Assembly (NCBI GenBank): GCA_944386775.1
Contig: CALXCJ010000008.1
Coordinates: 1-38,912, forward strand
Direction: 5' to 3'
Length of the DNA: 38,912 nucleotides
Source: an uncultured Clostridia bacterium
GTDB taxonomy: Bacteria > Bacillota > Clostridia > TANB77 > CAG-508
The position numbers were made by a program, and so were the translations under genes. Below, piece by piece: positions 8,833 through 16,387 of the stretch. A model generated the notes under the pieces. It was not told the DNA's origin, searched no databases, and worked only from the letters and a program-made list of their open reading frames with translations. Positions within the stretch are counted from its first letter, which is position 1. Every line of letters starts with the position of its first letter.

Positions 8833-9681
8833 TTAGTATGTTACTATAACTCTATCATTTCCATATAGGTCTTTTTTGCAATATATTTTATTATATTTTT
8901 CTTCTTTTTTTATTAAGTCTATAACATCTTCTTTTTGGTCATATCCTATTTCTAGTATGATATATCCACCAAATTTTAGGTATTCATAGCTTTGACTTAT
9001 AATTTTTCTGTAAAAATCTAAGCCATCATATCCTCCATCTAAAGCTATTATTGGTTCTTTTTGAACTTGTGTATCTAGTGTTTTTATTATTTTTCGTTTT
9101 ATATATGGTGGGTTTGATATTATTATGTCATATTTTTGCTCTGGTAGGTTTTCAAATAAATTAGATTCTAAAAATGTAATTTGGCTTTCTACTTTATTTA
9201 TTATTGCATTTTTCTTTGCTATTTGTATTGCTTTATGGCTTATATCTATTGCTGTTATTGTGCTTGTTTTTAAGTATTTTGCAAGTGATATAGCAATTGC
9301 TCCACTACCAGTGCATAAATCTAATATTTGTGGGTTTTTTATTGCTTTTCCTAATTTTATTGCTTCTTCTACTACATTTTCTGTTTCTGGTCTTGGAATG
9401 AGTACATTTTTATCTACAAAAAAGTTTAGTTTCATAAATTCTTTTTGGTGTGTAATATGCTCAAGTGGTATACCTGTTTTTAATTTTTCTATTGCTCTTA
9501 TATATTTTTGTTCTTGCTCTTTTGTTAAGATTTTTGTATCATTTACTATAATGTATTGCCTTGATTTATTTAGTATATATTGCATAAGTAACCTTGCTTT
9601 TATTTTTGGTGTGTCTATGTTTGCTGTTTTTAACTGTATGGTTCCTTTTACTATTGCTTCTCTTATTTGCATATTATCCAC
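8833..9681 (-). CDS. prmC: Peptide chain release factor N5-glutamine methyltransferase
   Basis: PrmC (HemK) methylates the glutamine of the GGQ motif in release factors RF1/RF2. The 282-residue protein has the N-terminal helical domain, the SAM-binding loop LDLCTGSGAIAISLA near residue 120, and the catalytic NPPY motif (SNPPYIKRK) near residue 190. The start is supported by a GGGAGGTGG Shine-Dalgarno. A sigma-A-type promoter at 9698-9726 is well placed, making prmC the first gene of the minus-strand run that includes whiA and hemW. Confidence 0.95.
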   Translation of the reverse strand: MDNMQIREAIVKGTIQLKTANIDTPKIKARLLMQYILNKSRQYIIVNDTKILTKEQEQKYIRAIEKLKTGIPLEHITHQKEFMKLNFFVDKNVLIPRPETENVVEEAIKLGKAIKNPQILDLCTGSGAIAISLAKYLKTSTITAIDISHKAIQIAKKNAIINKVESQITFLESNLFENLPEQKYDIIISNPPYIKRKIIKTLDTQVQKEPIIALDGGYDGLDFYRKIISQSYEYLKFGGYIILEIGYDQKEDVIDLIKKEEKYNKIYCKKDLYGNDRVIVTY

Positions 9682-9697
9682 CTCCCTTATTTTTTGT

Positions 9698-9726
9698 ATT
9701 TTATCATTTTATATTAGTTTTTTCAA
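9698..9726 (-). promoter_or_regulatory. Sigma-A-type promoter for the prmC run
   Basis: On the minus strand TTGAAA (9721-9726) and TAAAAT (9698-9703) are separated by 17 bases, with an extended TGA just upstream of the -10. It lies 17 bases before the prmC ATG region's upstream end, directly in front of the Shine-Dalgarno. Confidence 0.6.
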
Positions 9727-9758
9727 GGCTTTAAACTTTAATAGATAAACCTCGTAAG

Positions 9759-9840
9759 CAAAAACACGTATTTAAACTTCCTAAAATTTTGATGTTTTTA
9801 TTTTACATCTCATTTTAGGAGGTTTAAATACGCGTTTTTG
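9759..9840. repeat. Long hairpin in the divergent prmC/prepilin intergenic region
   Basis: Arms 9759-9787 and 9812-9840 (29 bases each) are reverse complements with two mismatches, and the stem continues inward through GATG/CATC. It lies between divergently transcribed genes, where no terminator is expected, so it is more likely an element or a regulatory structure. Confidence 0.7.
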
Positions 9841-9880
9841 TTGATCGTTTACAGAATATAAAGAGATTGAAAAAAATTGA

Positions 9881-10077
9881 TATAATTAAGTATAAAAATT
9901 AATTAATTGGAAAACTTAAAAGTAATATAGCATTATCAACAGAATAAGTCAATATATAAAAAATACTTTTAAGAGAAAATTTGCTTAAAAATTACATACT
10001 AAAAACTAATAAAAGCACTTATATATCAGTATTTTTAGCAAATTGAAATTATTAATTAATTTTTATACTTAATTATA
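9881..10077. mobile_element. ~197-bp AT-rich element with 27-bp perfect terminal inverted repeats
   Basis: Perfect 27-base inverted repeats at 9881-9907 and 10051-10077 begin TATAATTAAGTA and bracket about 140 bases of AT-rich sequence that also contains an inner inverted pair (AATTTGCT...AGCAAATT). No coding capacity. The layout is that of a small MITE; TA dinucleotides at both ends would fit a TA target. With the hairpin at 9759-9840 it fills most of the 534-bp gap; the remainder holds only the promoter region and Shine-Dalgarno (CGGAGG at 10201) of the next gene. Confidence 0.55.
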
Positions 10078-10215
10078 AAAATATAGTAAACATTGCCAAT
10101 TAAAATATCATTTAAAATGATAAAAACTAATAGACAAAAATAAAAATATATGGTAATGTAATTATAGGAAAGAAAAAATAAAGCGAAAAAGTTTAAAATT
10201 CGGAGGTTAAAACAA

Positions 10216-11349
10216 ATGGTAAAAAAAGAAAAGAATCAAAAGAAAAAACAAGAAGGAATAACACTAGTAGCATTAATAGTAACAATTATAGTTTTGCTAA
10301 TACTCGCTGGAGTAACAATAGCAACATTATCAGGGCCAAATGGAATACTAACCCAAGCCCAAAAAGCAAAAGAAGAAACAGAAAAATCTCAAACAGAAGA
10401 ACTAGAAAAAATTCAAGAAATGGAAATGCTAATGGCATCAGAAAATGGAGAAATATATAACTATGAATATACAAATGATGATGGAGAAACAATAACAGTA
10501 CCAATACCATCAGGATTTACAATATCAGAAGTAGAAGGAGAACAAACAGTAGAAGATGGTTTAGTAATAAAAGACAGCATAGGAAATGAATATGTATGGA
10601 TTCCTTGTACAACTGATGAAGCAAGTAGTAAACTAAAATATCAAAGAACAGAATGGGGAGTCGAAGACGACAATGGAACCAGAGCAATTAAAGATGAACT
10701 AGAATTAACAGATCCAGATATAACATATAAACAAACAGAACTAGATAATGGAATAAATGCCCAAATCTCACAAGAAATCGTAAACCAAATAAATGCCGAA
10801 AAGACAAGTGTAGAAAAATATGGAGGCTTCTATATAGGAAGATATGAAGTAGGAAATGAAAATAATATTGCAGTAATAAAACCAAATCAAGTACCATATA
10901 ACACAATAACTTGGAGCAAGGCATATAGCTTAGCAAAAGGTATAGGTGGAGGAAAAAATGCAGAAACATATTTATGTTCAAGCTATGCATGGGACACAGC
11001 AATAAACTTTATACAAAATAATGGAGCAACAAATTATGCAACAAGTGTAGTAGGATTTAATGAAAACTGGCTATCAAAAGAAATAAAAGATAAAGAAGGG
11101 AATATAATAAAACCAGCAGGAACATCACAAAGGCTAAATACAGGATTAACAACAGCACAAAGTAATATATATGATATGGGAGGAAATATTGCAGAGTTTA
11201 CCACAGAGTTAAACCCTGGGACTTCTGAGCCGGTGGTACATCGCGGTGGTTATTACACCAACAACGATCGCGCTGGTGGTCGCTGGGACAACCCTGCAAC
11301 TACTGCCCTTGACACTTATGGGTTCCGAGCCACTTTATTCTTAAAGTAG
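10216..11349 (+). CDS. Prepilin-like protein with C-terminal FGE/C-type-lectin-like domain; candidate DGR target
   Basis: The 377-residue protein starts with a short basic leader and a type IV-prepilin-like segment (EGITLVALIVTIIVLL, residues 13-28; the usual Glu at +5 is Ala), so it should be processed by a prepilin peptidase and displayed at the surface. After a charged stretch comes a formylglycine-generating-enzyme-like C-type-lectin fold: YVWIPC near 117, GGFYIGRYEVG near 203, YDMGGNIAEFTTE near 318 and RGGYY...YGFRATLFL at the end. The last ~40 codons switch from A/T-ending codons to GC-rich ones. These traits match variable proteins of diversity-generating retroelements, which use this fold as a ligand-binding scaffold. 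An enzyme role in sulfatase maturation is unlikely. Shine-Dalgarno CGGAGG lies 10 bases upstream; a terminator follows. Confidence 0.75.
   Translation: MVKKEKNQKKKQEGITLVALIVTIIVLLILAGVTIATLSGPNGILTQAQKAKEETEKSQTEELEKIQEMEMLMASENGEIYNYEYTNDDGETITVPIPSGFTISEVEGEQTVEDGLVIKDSIGNEYVWIPCTTDEASSKLKYQRTEWGVEDDNGTRAIKDELELTDPDITYKQTELDNGINAQISQEIVNQINAEKTSVEKYGGFYIGRYEVGNENNIAVIKPNQVPYNTITWSKAYSLAKGIGGGKNAETYLCSSYAWDTAINFIQNNGATNYATSVVGFNENWLSKEIKDKEGNIIKPAGTSQRLNTGLTTAQSNIYDMGGNIAEFTTELNPGTSEPVVHRGGYYTNNDRAGGRWDNPATTALDTYGFRATLFLK
11221..11346 (+). other. Candidate DGR variable region (GC-rich 3' end)
   Basis: By direct count 65 of 120 bases in 11221-11340 are G or C (54%), against 20 of 60 in 10981-11040 of the same gene. 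The segment encodes HRGGYYTNNDRAGGRWDN and ends in YGFRATLFL, the layout of the variable, surface-exposed loops and fixed C-terminal strand of DGR target proteins. No template repeat or reverse transcriptase occurs in this window, so both would have to lie elsewhere. Confidence 0.5.
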
Positions 11350-11380
11350 TTTGAACCACTGTTAATACACTAAAAAAAGA

Positions 11381-11416
11381 TAAGCACTTTCGATATACTC
11401 CGTGCTTACCTTTTTT
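11381..11416 (+). terminator. Rho-independent terminator after the prepilin-like gene
   Basis: TAAGCAC (11381-11387) pairs with GTGCTTA (11402-11408), followed by CC and TTTTTT. It lies 32 bases after the stop codon. It could also be the structured element that DGRs need just downstream of a variable region. Confidence 0.7.
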
Positions 11417-11538
11417 GCCTTTATTTTACACTATCTATCCTAAAGAAAAAATAATCAATGGCATAAATTTTTTACCATCGATTATAAAAATTTTTAAAAT
11501 TTTAAAAAAAATTACACACTTTACTTGACAAAGTCTCA

Positions 11539-13893
11539 TTATTTATTTTTTTCTTTAAATAATCTTTTTAATATATTTTTAACTTGTTTTTCTTCTGTTT
11601 TTGGTTTTTGTTCATTTATCAAGTTTTTGCTTTTTATATTATTTTTGTTTTTTGCTAGTATATTACTATTTCTTCTGGTTGTTGGAATATCTAGTTTATA
11701 TATATCATAATAGTCTTCTTGAGCCTCGTCTATTATATTTTTTTGACTTCTAACTTTATTATTTTGAGCTACTTTTACATTGGATTTTCCGTTAACGCTA
11801 TTTTCATATTCAGATTTGCTTGCTTTTTTATTTTTTCTATTTGTATAGTTTTCTTGATTATATATTGCATATTTTTGAGTTTCTTTATTTTCATCATTTC
11901 CTTTTGGGTTAGTTTTTTTGTTTTTATGTTTGCTTTTGTTTTTATAATCTTCTTGTTTAACTTTGTATTTGTCTTTATATTTGGCTTTTTCATTTTTGGA
12001 TTTGTCTTCATTTTCGTATTCATATTCATCTTCGTATTCGTCTTCATCTTCATCTTCATCTTCATATTCGTCTTCGTCTTCATCTTCGTATTCGTATTCG
12101 TCTTCATCTTCATATTCGTCTTCATCTTCATCTTCATATTCGTCTTCATCTTCATCTTCGTATTCGTCTTCATCTTCATATTCATATTCGTCTTCGTCTT
12201 CATCTTCATCTTCATATTCGTCTTCATCTTCATATTCATCTTCATCTTCATATTCGTCTTCATCTTCGTATTCATCTTCATCTTCGTATTCGTTTTCATA
12301 TTCGTCTTCATCTTCATCTTCGTATTCGTCTTCGTCTTCATCTTCATAATTATCTTTTGCAGTATCTTGATATGAATCTTCTTCATTTTCATTATCGTCT
12401 AAGTTTCTTTTATTTTCATCATATTCATCTATATCATAGTAATAATTGCTTTTTATATTATTGTGTTTTTCATCATAATAAAAGTCATTATTTTCATCCT
12501 CGTCTACATCATAGTCATCATAATTATCATCTTCCATATCTAAAGAATCTTCTTCGTTATTTTCTCCATTTGTATTGTAAGTGTTTTCGCTGTCTTTATT
12601 AAATATGTTGTTTTCACTCAAATTTTCTTCAAAATCTTTTTCTAAATTATCTTCGCTCTCAGTTTGAGTGTTTTCTTGATTTGATTGTTCTTCTGTTTCT
12701 CTTGAGTCTTCTATAGTTAATTCTGATAATTCTCTACCAAATTTTTCGTTTACTTCTTTTTGGAATGTTTCATATATTTGTTTTATTCCTTCTATTCTCC
12801 AATAGTTTGAATTGATAAATGTTCCTAGACGAATATCTATATTGTTTACTTCTTTTTCAAATACTTTTTCATCTTCTTCTATACTTTTTAGATATGTTTT
12901 ATCATAAAGTTCTCTATATGCTTTTTTGGTTGCTTTTGAAGATATTTCTCTTAAAATTAGTTCATATAAATTAATTATTTGTACATTATCTGTCTCGAAA
13001 TTTTTGCAAGCTTCTTGCATCATTTTTTTGTGTATTTTTGGTCCGTTTATTGCAGTCATTCTTTCATTATCTAGAAATCCTACTATATATTCTTTGACTG
13101 CATTTAAAAATGCAAGTTTTGCACTTATATCTCTTTGGATTTTTTTGTATTTTCCTATTTTTAAACTGTCTTTTTCTATTTCTTCTAATATCTTTTTTGT
13201 TTTTTCAAAAGCTATTATATAACATTCAGCTTCTTTTTTTGCAATATCTGTTCTTAATATTACTGCATTTTTTATTACTTCTTCATTAAAACCTACTTTT
13301 TCATTTTTACCATTTTCTACCATAATTTTTATTAGTTCTTTTTCTATATTGTCACTATCTGTTACAATAAATTTTTTGATTTTATTAATAAAACTTGTGT
13401 CTATCTGTTCTACTTCGTCATTTGCTATTTTTATGTATTCTAGGTATTCATTTTCTACTAGTCTTCTTGTTTTTGAGCATTTATTTCTTTCTTTTTGTTT
13501 TTCTGTAAATATTTTTAAGTATTCTATAAAACTTGTTCTTAAGTTTTCTAATTCTTGATTGTTTTCTTCAATTTTGGTTTCTATTTTTCCAAATTGATTT
13601 TCTATATTTTCTGCATTTTCGTCTAAGTCGTTAAATAAATTGTTTCTTTTTTCTTCTAGATCGATGTTTGCTTTTGTTAATTTCTCTTGTTTCTTTTGTA
13701 TATCTTGTATTTCATTTGCAACTTCTTCAAATTCTTTGATTATATTTTCTTCTTTTTCTGATATTTCTTGGTATTTTTCTATTTCTTCTACTGTTTCTAC
13801 ATAATTTTGATAGATTCCATTTAAATTTTTGTTACTAAATGAAAACATTTTGTCAAAATATTTTTCTAGTATGCTTGCGCTCCTTTCATACAT
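11539..13893 (-). CDS. Large coiled-coil protein with Asp/Glu/Tyr repeat and basic tail
   Basis: I do not recognise this 784-residue protein. The N-terminal ~150 residues are strongly helical and charged (coiled-coil-like, with several 7-residue hydrophobic spacings); residues ~150-400 form a further helical region with little low complexity; residues ~515-630 are a long run of D/E with Y at regular positions (units such as EYEDED); the last ~150 residues are rich in Lys/Asn. There is no signal peptide or membrane segment. The start at 13893 is chosen because GGAGG lies eight bases upstream and a promoter (13927-13955) lies just before it; an in-frame ATG at 13974 is upstream of that promoter. 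Alternating strongly acidic and basic blocks suggest nucleic-acid or ribosome interaction, but that is a guess. Confidence 0.85.
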   Translation of the reverse strand: MYERSASILEKYFDKMFSFSNKNLNGIYQNYVETVEEIEKYQEISEKEENIIKEFEEVANEIQDIQKKQEKLTKANIDLEEKRNNLFNDLDENAENIENQFGKIETKIEENNQELENLRTSFIEYLKIFTEKQKERNKCSKTRRLVENEYLEYIKIANDEVEQIDTSFINKIKKFIVTDSDNIEKELIKIMVENGKNEKVGFNEEVIKNAVILRTDIAKKEAECYIIAFEKTKKILEEIEKDSLKIGKYKKIQRDISAKLAFLNAVKEYIVGFLDNERMTAINGPKIHKKMMQEACKNFETDNVQIINLYELILREISSKATKKAYRELYDKTYLKSIEEDEKVFEKEVNNIDIRLGTFINSNYWRIEGIKQIYETFQKEVNEKFGRELSELTIEDSRETEEQSNQENTQTESEDNLEKDFEENLSENNIFNKDSENTYNTNGENNEEDSLDMEDDNYDDYDVDEDENNDFYYDEKHNNIKSNYYYDIDEYDENKRNLDDNENEEDSYQDTAKDNYEDEDEDEYEDEDEDEYENEYEDEDEYEDEDEYEDEDEYEDEDEYEDEDEDEDEYEYEDEDEYEDEDEDEYEDEDEDEYEDEDEYEYEDEDEDEYEDEDEDEDEYEDEYEYENEDKSKNEKAKYKDKYKVKQEDYKNKSKHKNKKTNPKGNDENKETQKYAIYNQENYTNRKNKKASKSEYENSVNGKSNVKVAQNNKVRSQKNIIDEAQEDYYDIYKLDIPTTRRNSNILAKNKNNIKSKNLINEQKPKTEEKQVKNILKRLFKEKNK
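12003..12350. repeat. Degenerate 18-bp/3-bp coding minisatellite
   Basis: About 350 bases are built from TTC/ATC/ATA triplets, often in 18-bp units that encode EYEDED on the minus strand. Copy number is likely unstable by slippage. Long open frames on the + strand here are only its antisense. Confidence 0.85.
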
Positions 13894-13926
13894 TACAAAA
13901 ACCTCCATCGTTTGACTTTTTTCCCT

Positions 13927-13955
13927 ATTATACAAGAAAATTTTTAAAAAGTCTA
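13927..13955 (-). promoter_or_regulatory. Sigma-A-type promoter of the acidic-repeat gene
   Basis: On the minus strand TAGACT (13950-13955), 17 bases, then a perfect TATAAT (13927-13932); the Shine-Dalgarno GGAGG follows about 25 bases downstream. Confidence 0.65.
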
Positions 13956-14111
13956 GTTTTTTTATAACTTTCAATTTTTATAGTTACTTTTTTCCAAAAA
14001 AATTCACTGTTATAGAAATTTAAAATAAATTCTTAGAATGTTATTTATATAAGATTTTTAACTTTTTTATTATGTTTAATTTTTTATTCATTATATTCAA
14101 ACACAAAAATA

Positions 14112-14297
14112 CCCCGCTCTAGCCGTAAGATGTCTTAATTTTTAAGGACCTGCTCCTAAAAACAGGTGGGTGCCTACCAAAATACTTATGGGCTTCTCAC
14201 AATTCAAACGGTGAGCTTGCACGCCATATTTTCGAGATCGGCCCCTCTTATATGTGTGTTGGTTCTAAAAATTTAAGTCTACACGTACTATGCAGGG
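14112..14297 (-). ncRNA. ssrS: 6S RNA
   Basis: Read on the minus strand, the ~186-nt segment folds into one long, bulged rod: the 5' end CCCTGCATAG pairs with the 3' end CTAGAGCGGGG, then AAATTTTTAGAACC pairs with GGTCCTTAAAAATT. The interior has the usual 6S landmarks: an open central region followed by ATATGGCGTGCAAG, GAGAAGCCC, and GGCACCCACCTG. 6S RNA binds the housekeeping RNA polymerase holoenzyme as a promoter mimic and adjusts transcription in stationary phase. The ends are approximate to a few bases. A promoter lies at 14346-14374. The flanking bases up to 14568 hold no gene. Confidence 0.78.
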
Positions 14298-14345
14298 AAA
14301 TTTAATATCTTATTTAATTTTTTACCTAACTTTTAGGTTAGTTAT

Positions 14346-14374
14346 ATTTTAGCATACATTATTTTCTTTGACAA
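14346..14374 (-). promoter_or_regulatory. Candidate promoter for the 6S RNA
   Basis: On the minus strand TTGTCA (14369-14374), 17 bases, TAAAAT (14346-14351) preceded by TGC. The predicted start is about 40 bases upstream of the 6S 5' end, so either the RNA is processed or a nearer promoter exists. Confidence 0.5.
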
Positions 14375-14469
14375 ATTCTTTTGCTCTTAAATTTTTTTGT
14401 TTTTATCTGTTTTTATTATTTTATCTCTTTTTTTTATTATTATACTTATTATTTTTACTTTTTTGTAAG

Positions 14470-14498
14470 TTGCTATTTGCTTAATTTTGTGCTATAAT
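14470..14498 (+). promoter_or_regulatory. Orphan + strand promoter
   Basis: TTGCTA (14470-14475), a 17-base spacer and TATAAT (14493-14498), with TGC just before the -10, make a good sigma-A promoter on the + strand. No + strand gene follows; the next genes are antisense. It may drive an antisense RNA, or be left over from a lost gene. Confidence 0.5.
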
Positions 14499-14568
14499 TA
14501 TTTTATATTTTGAGGGTCATATTTTAAATTTTAACCTTTTTATACAAGCTAAAAGAAAATTTGAAATA

Positions 14569-14757
14569 CTAAGGTATTAATTTGCCTTTTATAAAGTTTA
14601 TTGCTGAAGGTATTTCAGCATCATTAAATAAATTTTCTATTTTATCTCTATTATGTAAAATTAATCTAATTATTCCCTTTTTATCATTTATAATTAGATT
14701 TCCGAAATATTCTTTTCCTGATATTTCCCAATTTCCACTATATCTTAGTTCATCCAT
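14569..14757 (-). CDS. 62-aa protein, possible N-terminal remnant of a longer defence-type protein
   Basis: The 62-residue product begins with a beta-strand-like pattern (SGNWEI, GNLIIN, GIIRLILHN) that resembles the N-terminal domain of ApeA-type proteins, which are several hundred residues long. It has a good Shine-Dalgarno (TAGGAG, about seven bases from ATG) and ends at TAG without a recognisable continuation. It lies 25 bp downstream of the YhcG-type gene on the same strand. It is either a genuine small protein or the start of a decayed gene; the ApeA link is weak. Confidence 0.45.
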   Translation of the reverse strand: MDELRYSGNWEISGKEYFGNLIINDKKGIIRLILHNRDKIENLFNDAEIPSAINFIKGKLIP

Positions 14758-14782
14758 TAATTACACTCCTACATACCTATGA

Positions 14783-15872
14783 TTAACTATTTTCTTTCTT
14801 TTCTTGTTGTTGTATTTCAAAAATCGCTTTTTGACTTTCTATTTCAGCTCTAAGTTCTTCTTCAGTTGGTAAATATGTTTTGTATTTTGTTGCAAATAGT
14901 TGTTCATTTCCATTTAATACAGAATATCTCGCTACATCAGCATCTGTATCAGTACAAAGTAAAATTCCAATTGTTGGATTATCATCTTTAGCTTTCTTTA
15001 ATTCATCATACATTCTTACATACATATCCATTTGTCCTATGTCTTGGTGCGTTACTTGATTAGTCTTTAAATCTATTAACACAAAACATTTTAAAATATA
15101 GTTATAAAAGACCAAATCGATGAAATAGTCACCTTTTTCTGTGCGAATATGTTGTTGCCTTTCAACAAAAGCATAGCCTTTTCCGAAGTTCCATTAAAAA
15201 TTTTTGTAAATTATTTATAATGCTTGTTTCTAGTTCAGTTTCTGTATAAGTATCTTCTAATGAAAAACCTAAGAATTCTGCTATCAATGGATTTTTGATA
15301 AATTCTAGCTTGTCCATTAAATAATGTTCTTTATTTTTTTCTTTCATTTCTTTAATTACTGGTTCTTTAACTTGTGATTTTAATAGTCTATAATAATATT
15401 GTGAAGATATATTTCTTTGTAAAGTTCTTACACTCCAAGTTTGTTTTGCTGTTTCTTCTGCATACCATTCTCTTGCTTTTACATCTTCTACTTGTAATAA
15501 AGTTTTATAATGAGTCCAAGACAAGATATTAGATTTTGCATTCACTGAGTGCAAAATGTTTGGAAATGTTTTGTAAAATTGTAAAAAATAGTATAAATTT
15601 CTTAATTCAAAACCTTTTCCATATTCTTTCTTTAATTCTTTAGACAATTTTTTTAATATCTCTGTACCATAGTTTGCTCTATTTTCGCCTTTTAATTCTT
15701 CTTCTGCAATTCTATAACCAATAAACCAATTTCTTTCTACTAATGCGATATTTACTGATTGATAGGCATAATTTCGTGCTGATTCAATAATAGAGCACAC
15801 ATCTTTTAGTACATTATCTGTATTTTGATATTTAATAATCATGGAATTATTATTTCCTTTTTCTAAATCCAT
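14783..15872 (-). CDS. YhcG-type PD-(D/E)XK nuclease-domain protein (DUF1016), requires +1 shift
   Basis: The N-terminal part (15872 down to the shift at 15185) is a DUF1016 N-domain: SARNYAYQSVNIALVERNW, ELRNLYYFLQFY and LSWTHYKTLL are typical. The C-terminal part carries the nuclease motif, FIDLVFYN then LIDLKT (the D...(E/D)xK pattern), followed by GQMDMYV. In the first frame the ribosome meets CTT-CGG-AAA and would stop seven codons later; skipping the C gives ELGKGYAFVERQQ, exactly the conserved family sequence, and a 362-residue full-length protein. No other lesion exists. Such proteins occur next to restriction-modification genes or alone. The start may also be the ATG at 15842, which has AAAGGA before it. 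The neighbouring recombinase fragment suggests an acquired region. Confidence 0.8.
15183..15188 (-). other. +1 shift site CTT-C-GGA in the YhcG-type gene
   Basis: On the minus strand the in-frame codons are CTT CGG AAA; omission of the C of CGG gives CTT GGA AAA and restores the conserved ELGKG sequence. The zero frame ends at TGA seven codons later. Confidence 0.7.
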
Positions 15873-15978
15873 TATTTACCTACTTTCTTTCTCTTTTAAT
15901 TATGTATCAATTATATCAGCAATATTGACTTTTTTCAATTGATTTTTTTGATTTTATTGACATTTACATAAAAAAGAT

Positions 15979-16254
15979 GTGAAACTACCTACAATGAAAA
16001 ATTTGGAGTTAATGGAACTTGCAGAACAAGTAAAAGAGATTGATAATTTGATACAGCATATTTATGAAGATAACATTTCTGGTAAAATTAATGATGATAG
16101 GTTTGCAACTTTATCTTTAAATTATGAAAAAGAGCAAAAAGACTTAAAAGGAAAAATTAATGAATTGTCCACTACTATTGATAAAACTAAACAAGAAGAA
16201 ATTGATTTAACAACTTTACCAATAAATGCCCTTATTGGAAGTACTCCTTATTAA
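15979..16254 (+). pseudogene. Fragment of a large serine recombinase (C-terminal coiled-coil segment)
   Basis: The 91-codon frame contains IQHIYEDNISGKINDDRFATL followed by a heptad-like helix, which is the signature of the C-terminal part of large serine recombinases (TndX/SpoIVCA type). The catalytic N-terminal domain and zinc ribbon are missing and the frame diverges after about residue 75, so it cannot be an active recombinase. It lies 133 bp upstream of sigK on the same strand. In several spore formers a recombinase of this class excises an element from sigK; this fragment may be the relic of such an element or of an unrelated insertion. The 5' end is arbitrary (GTG). Confidence 0.65.
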
Positions 16255-16387
16255 ACTTTTTTTGTCTAATAATTTGGGTTCACTTCAAAAAAATGTATTA
16301 ACTTTTTTAAATTTTTTTAATAGGTCATGCACTTTATTTTTTTTATTTCATATATTTTCCATAGATAGTTTTTTTGGAGGTGCTTAT

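Noticed and set aside
8249..8836. 195-codon + strand open frame opposite whiA
   Set aside because: Phe/Ser-rich antisense of the Lys/Glu-rich WhiA insert.
10216..11349. Formylglycine-generating enzyme for sulfatase maturation
   Set aside because: The prepilin-like start and lack of recognisable active-site cysteines point to a binding protein that uses the same fold.
11963..12349. Ser/Tyr-rich + strand open frame
   Set aside because: Same repeat in a third frame; no start signal and composition explained by the repeat.
11719..12375. Long + strand open frame opposite the acidic repeat (repeated F/V/I)
   Set aside because: It is the antisense of the DE/Y repeat; its length comes from the lack of stop triplets in TTC/ATC repeats, and it has no Shine-Dalgarno.
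15979..16254. Intact site-specific recombinase or active skin element
   Set aside because: The catalytic serine domain and zinc ribbon are absent and there is no second sigK half; sigK is contiguous.
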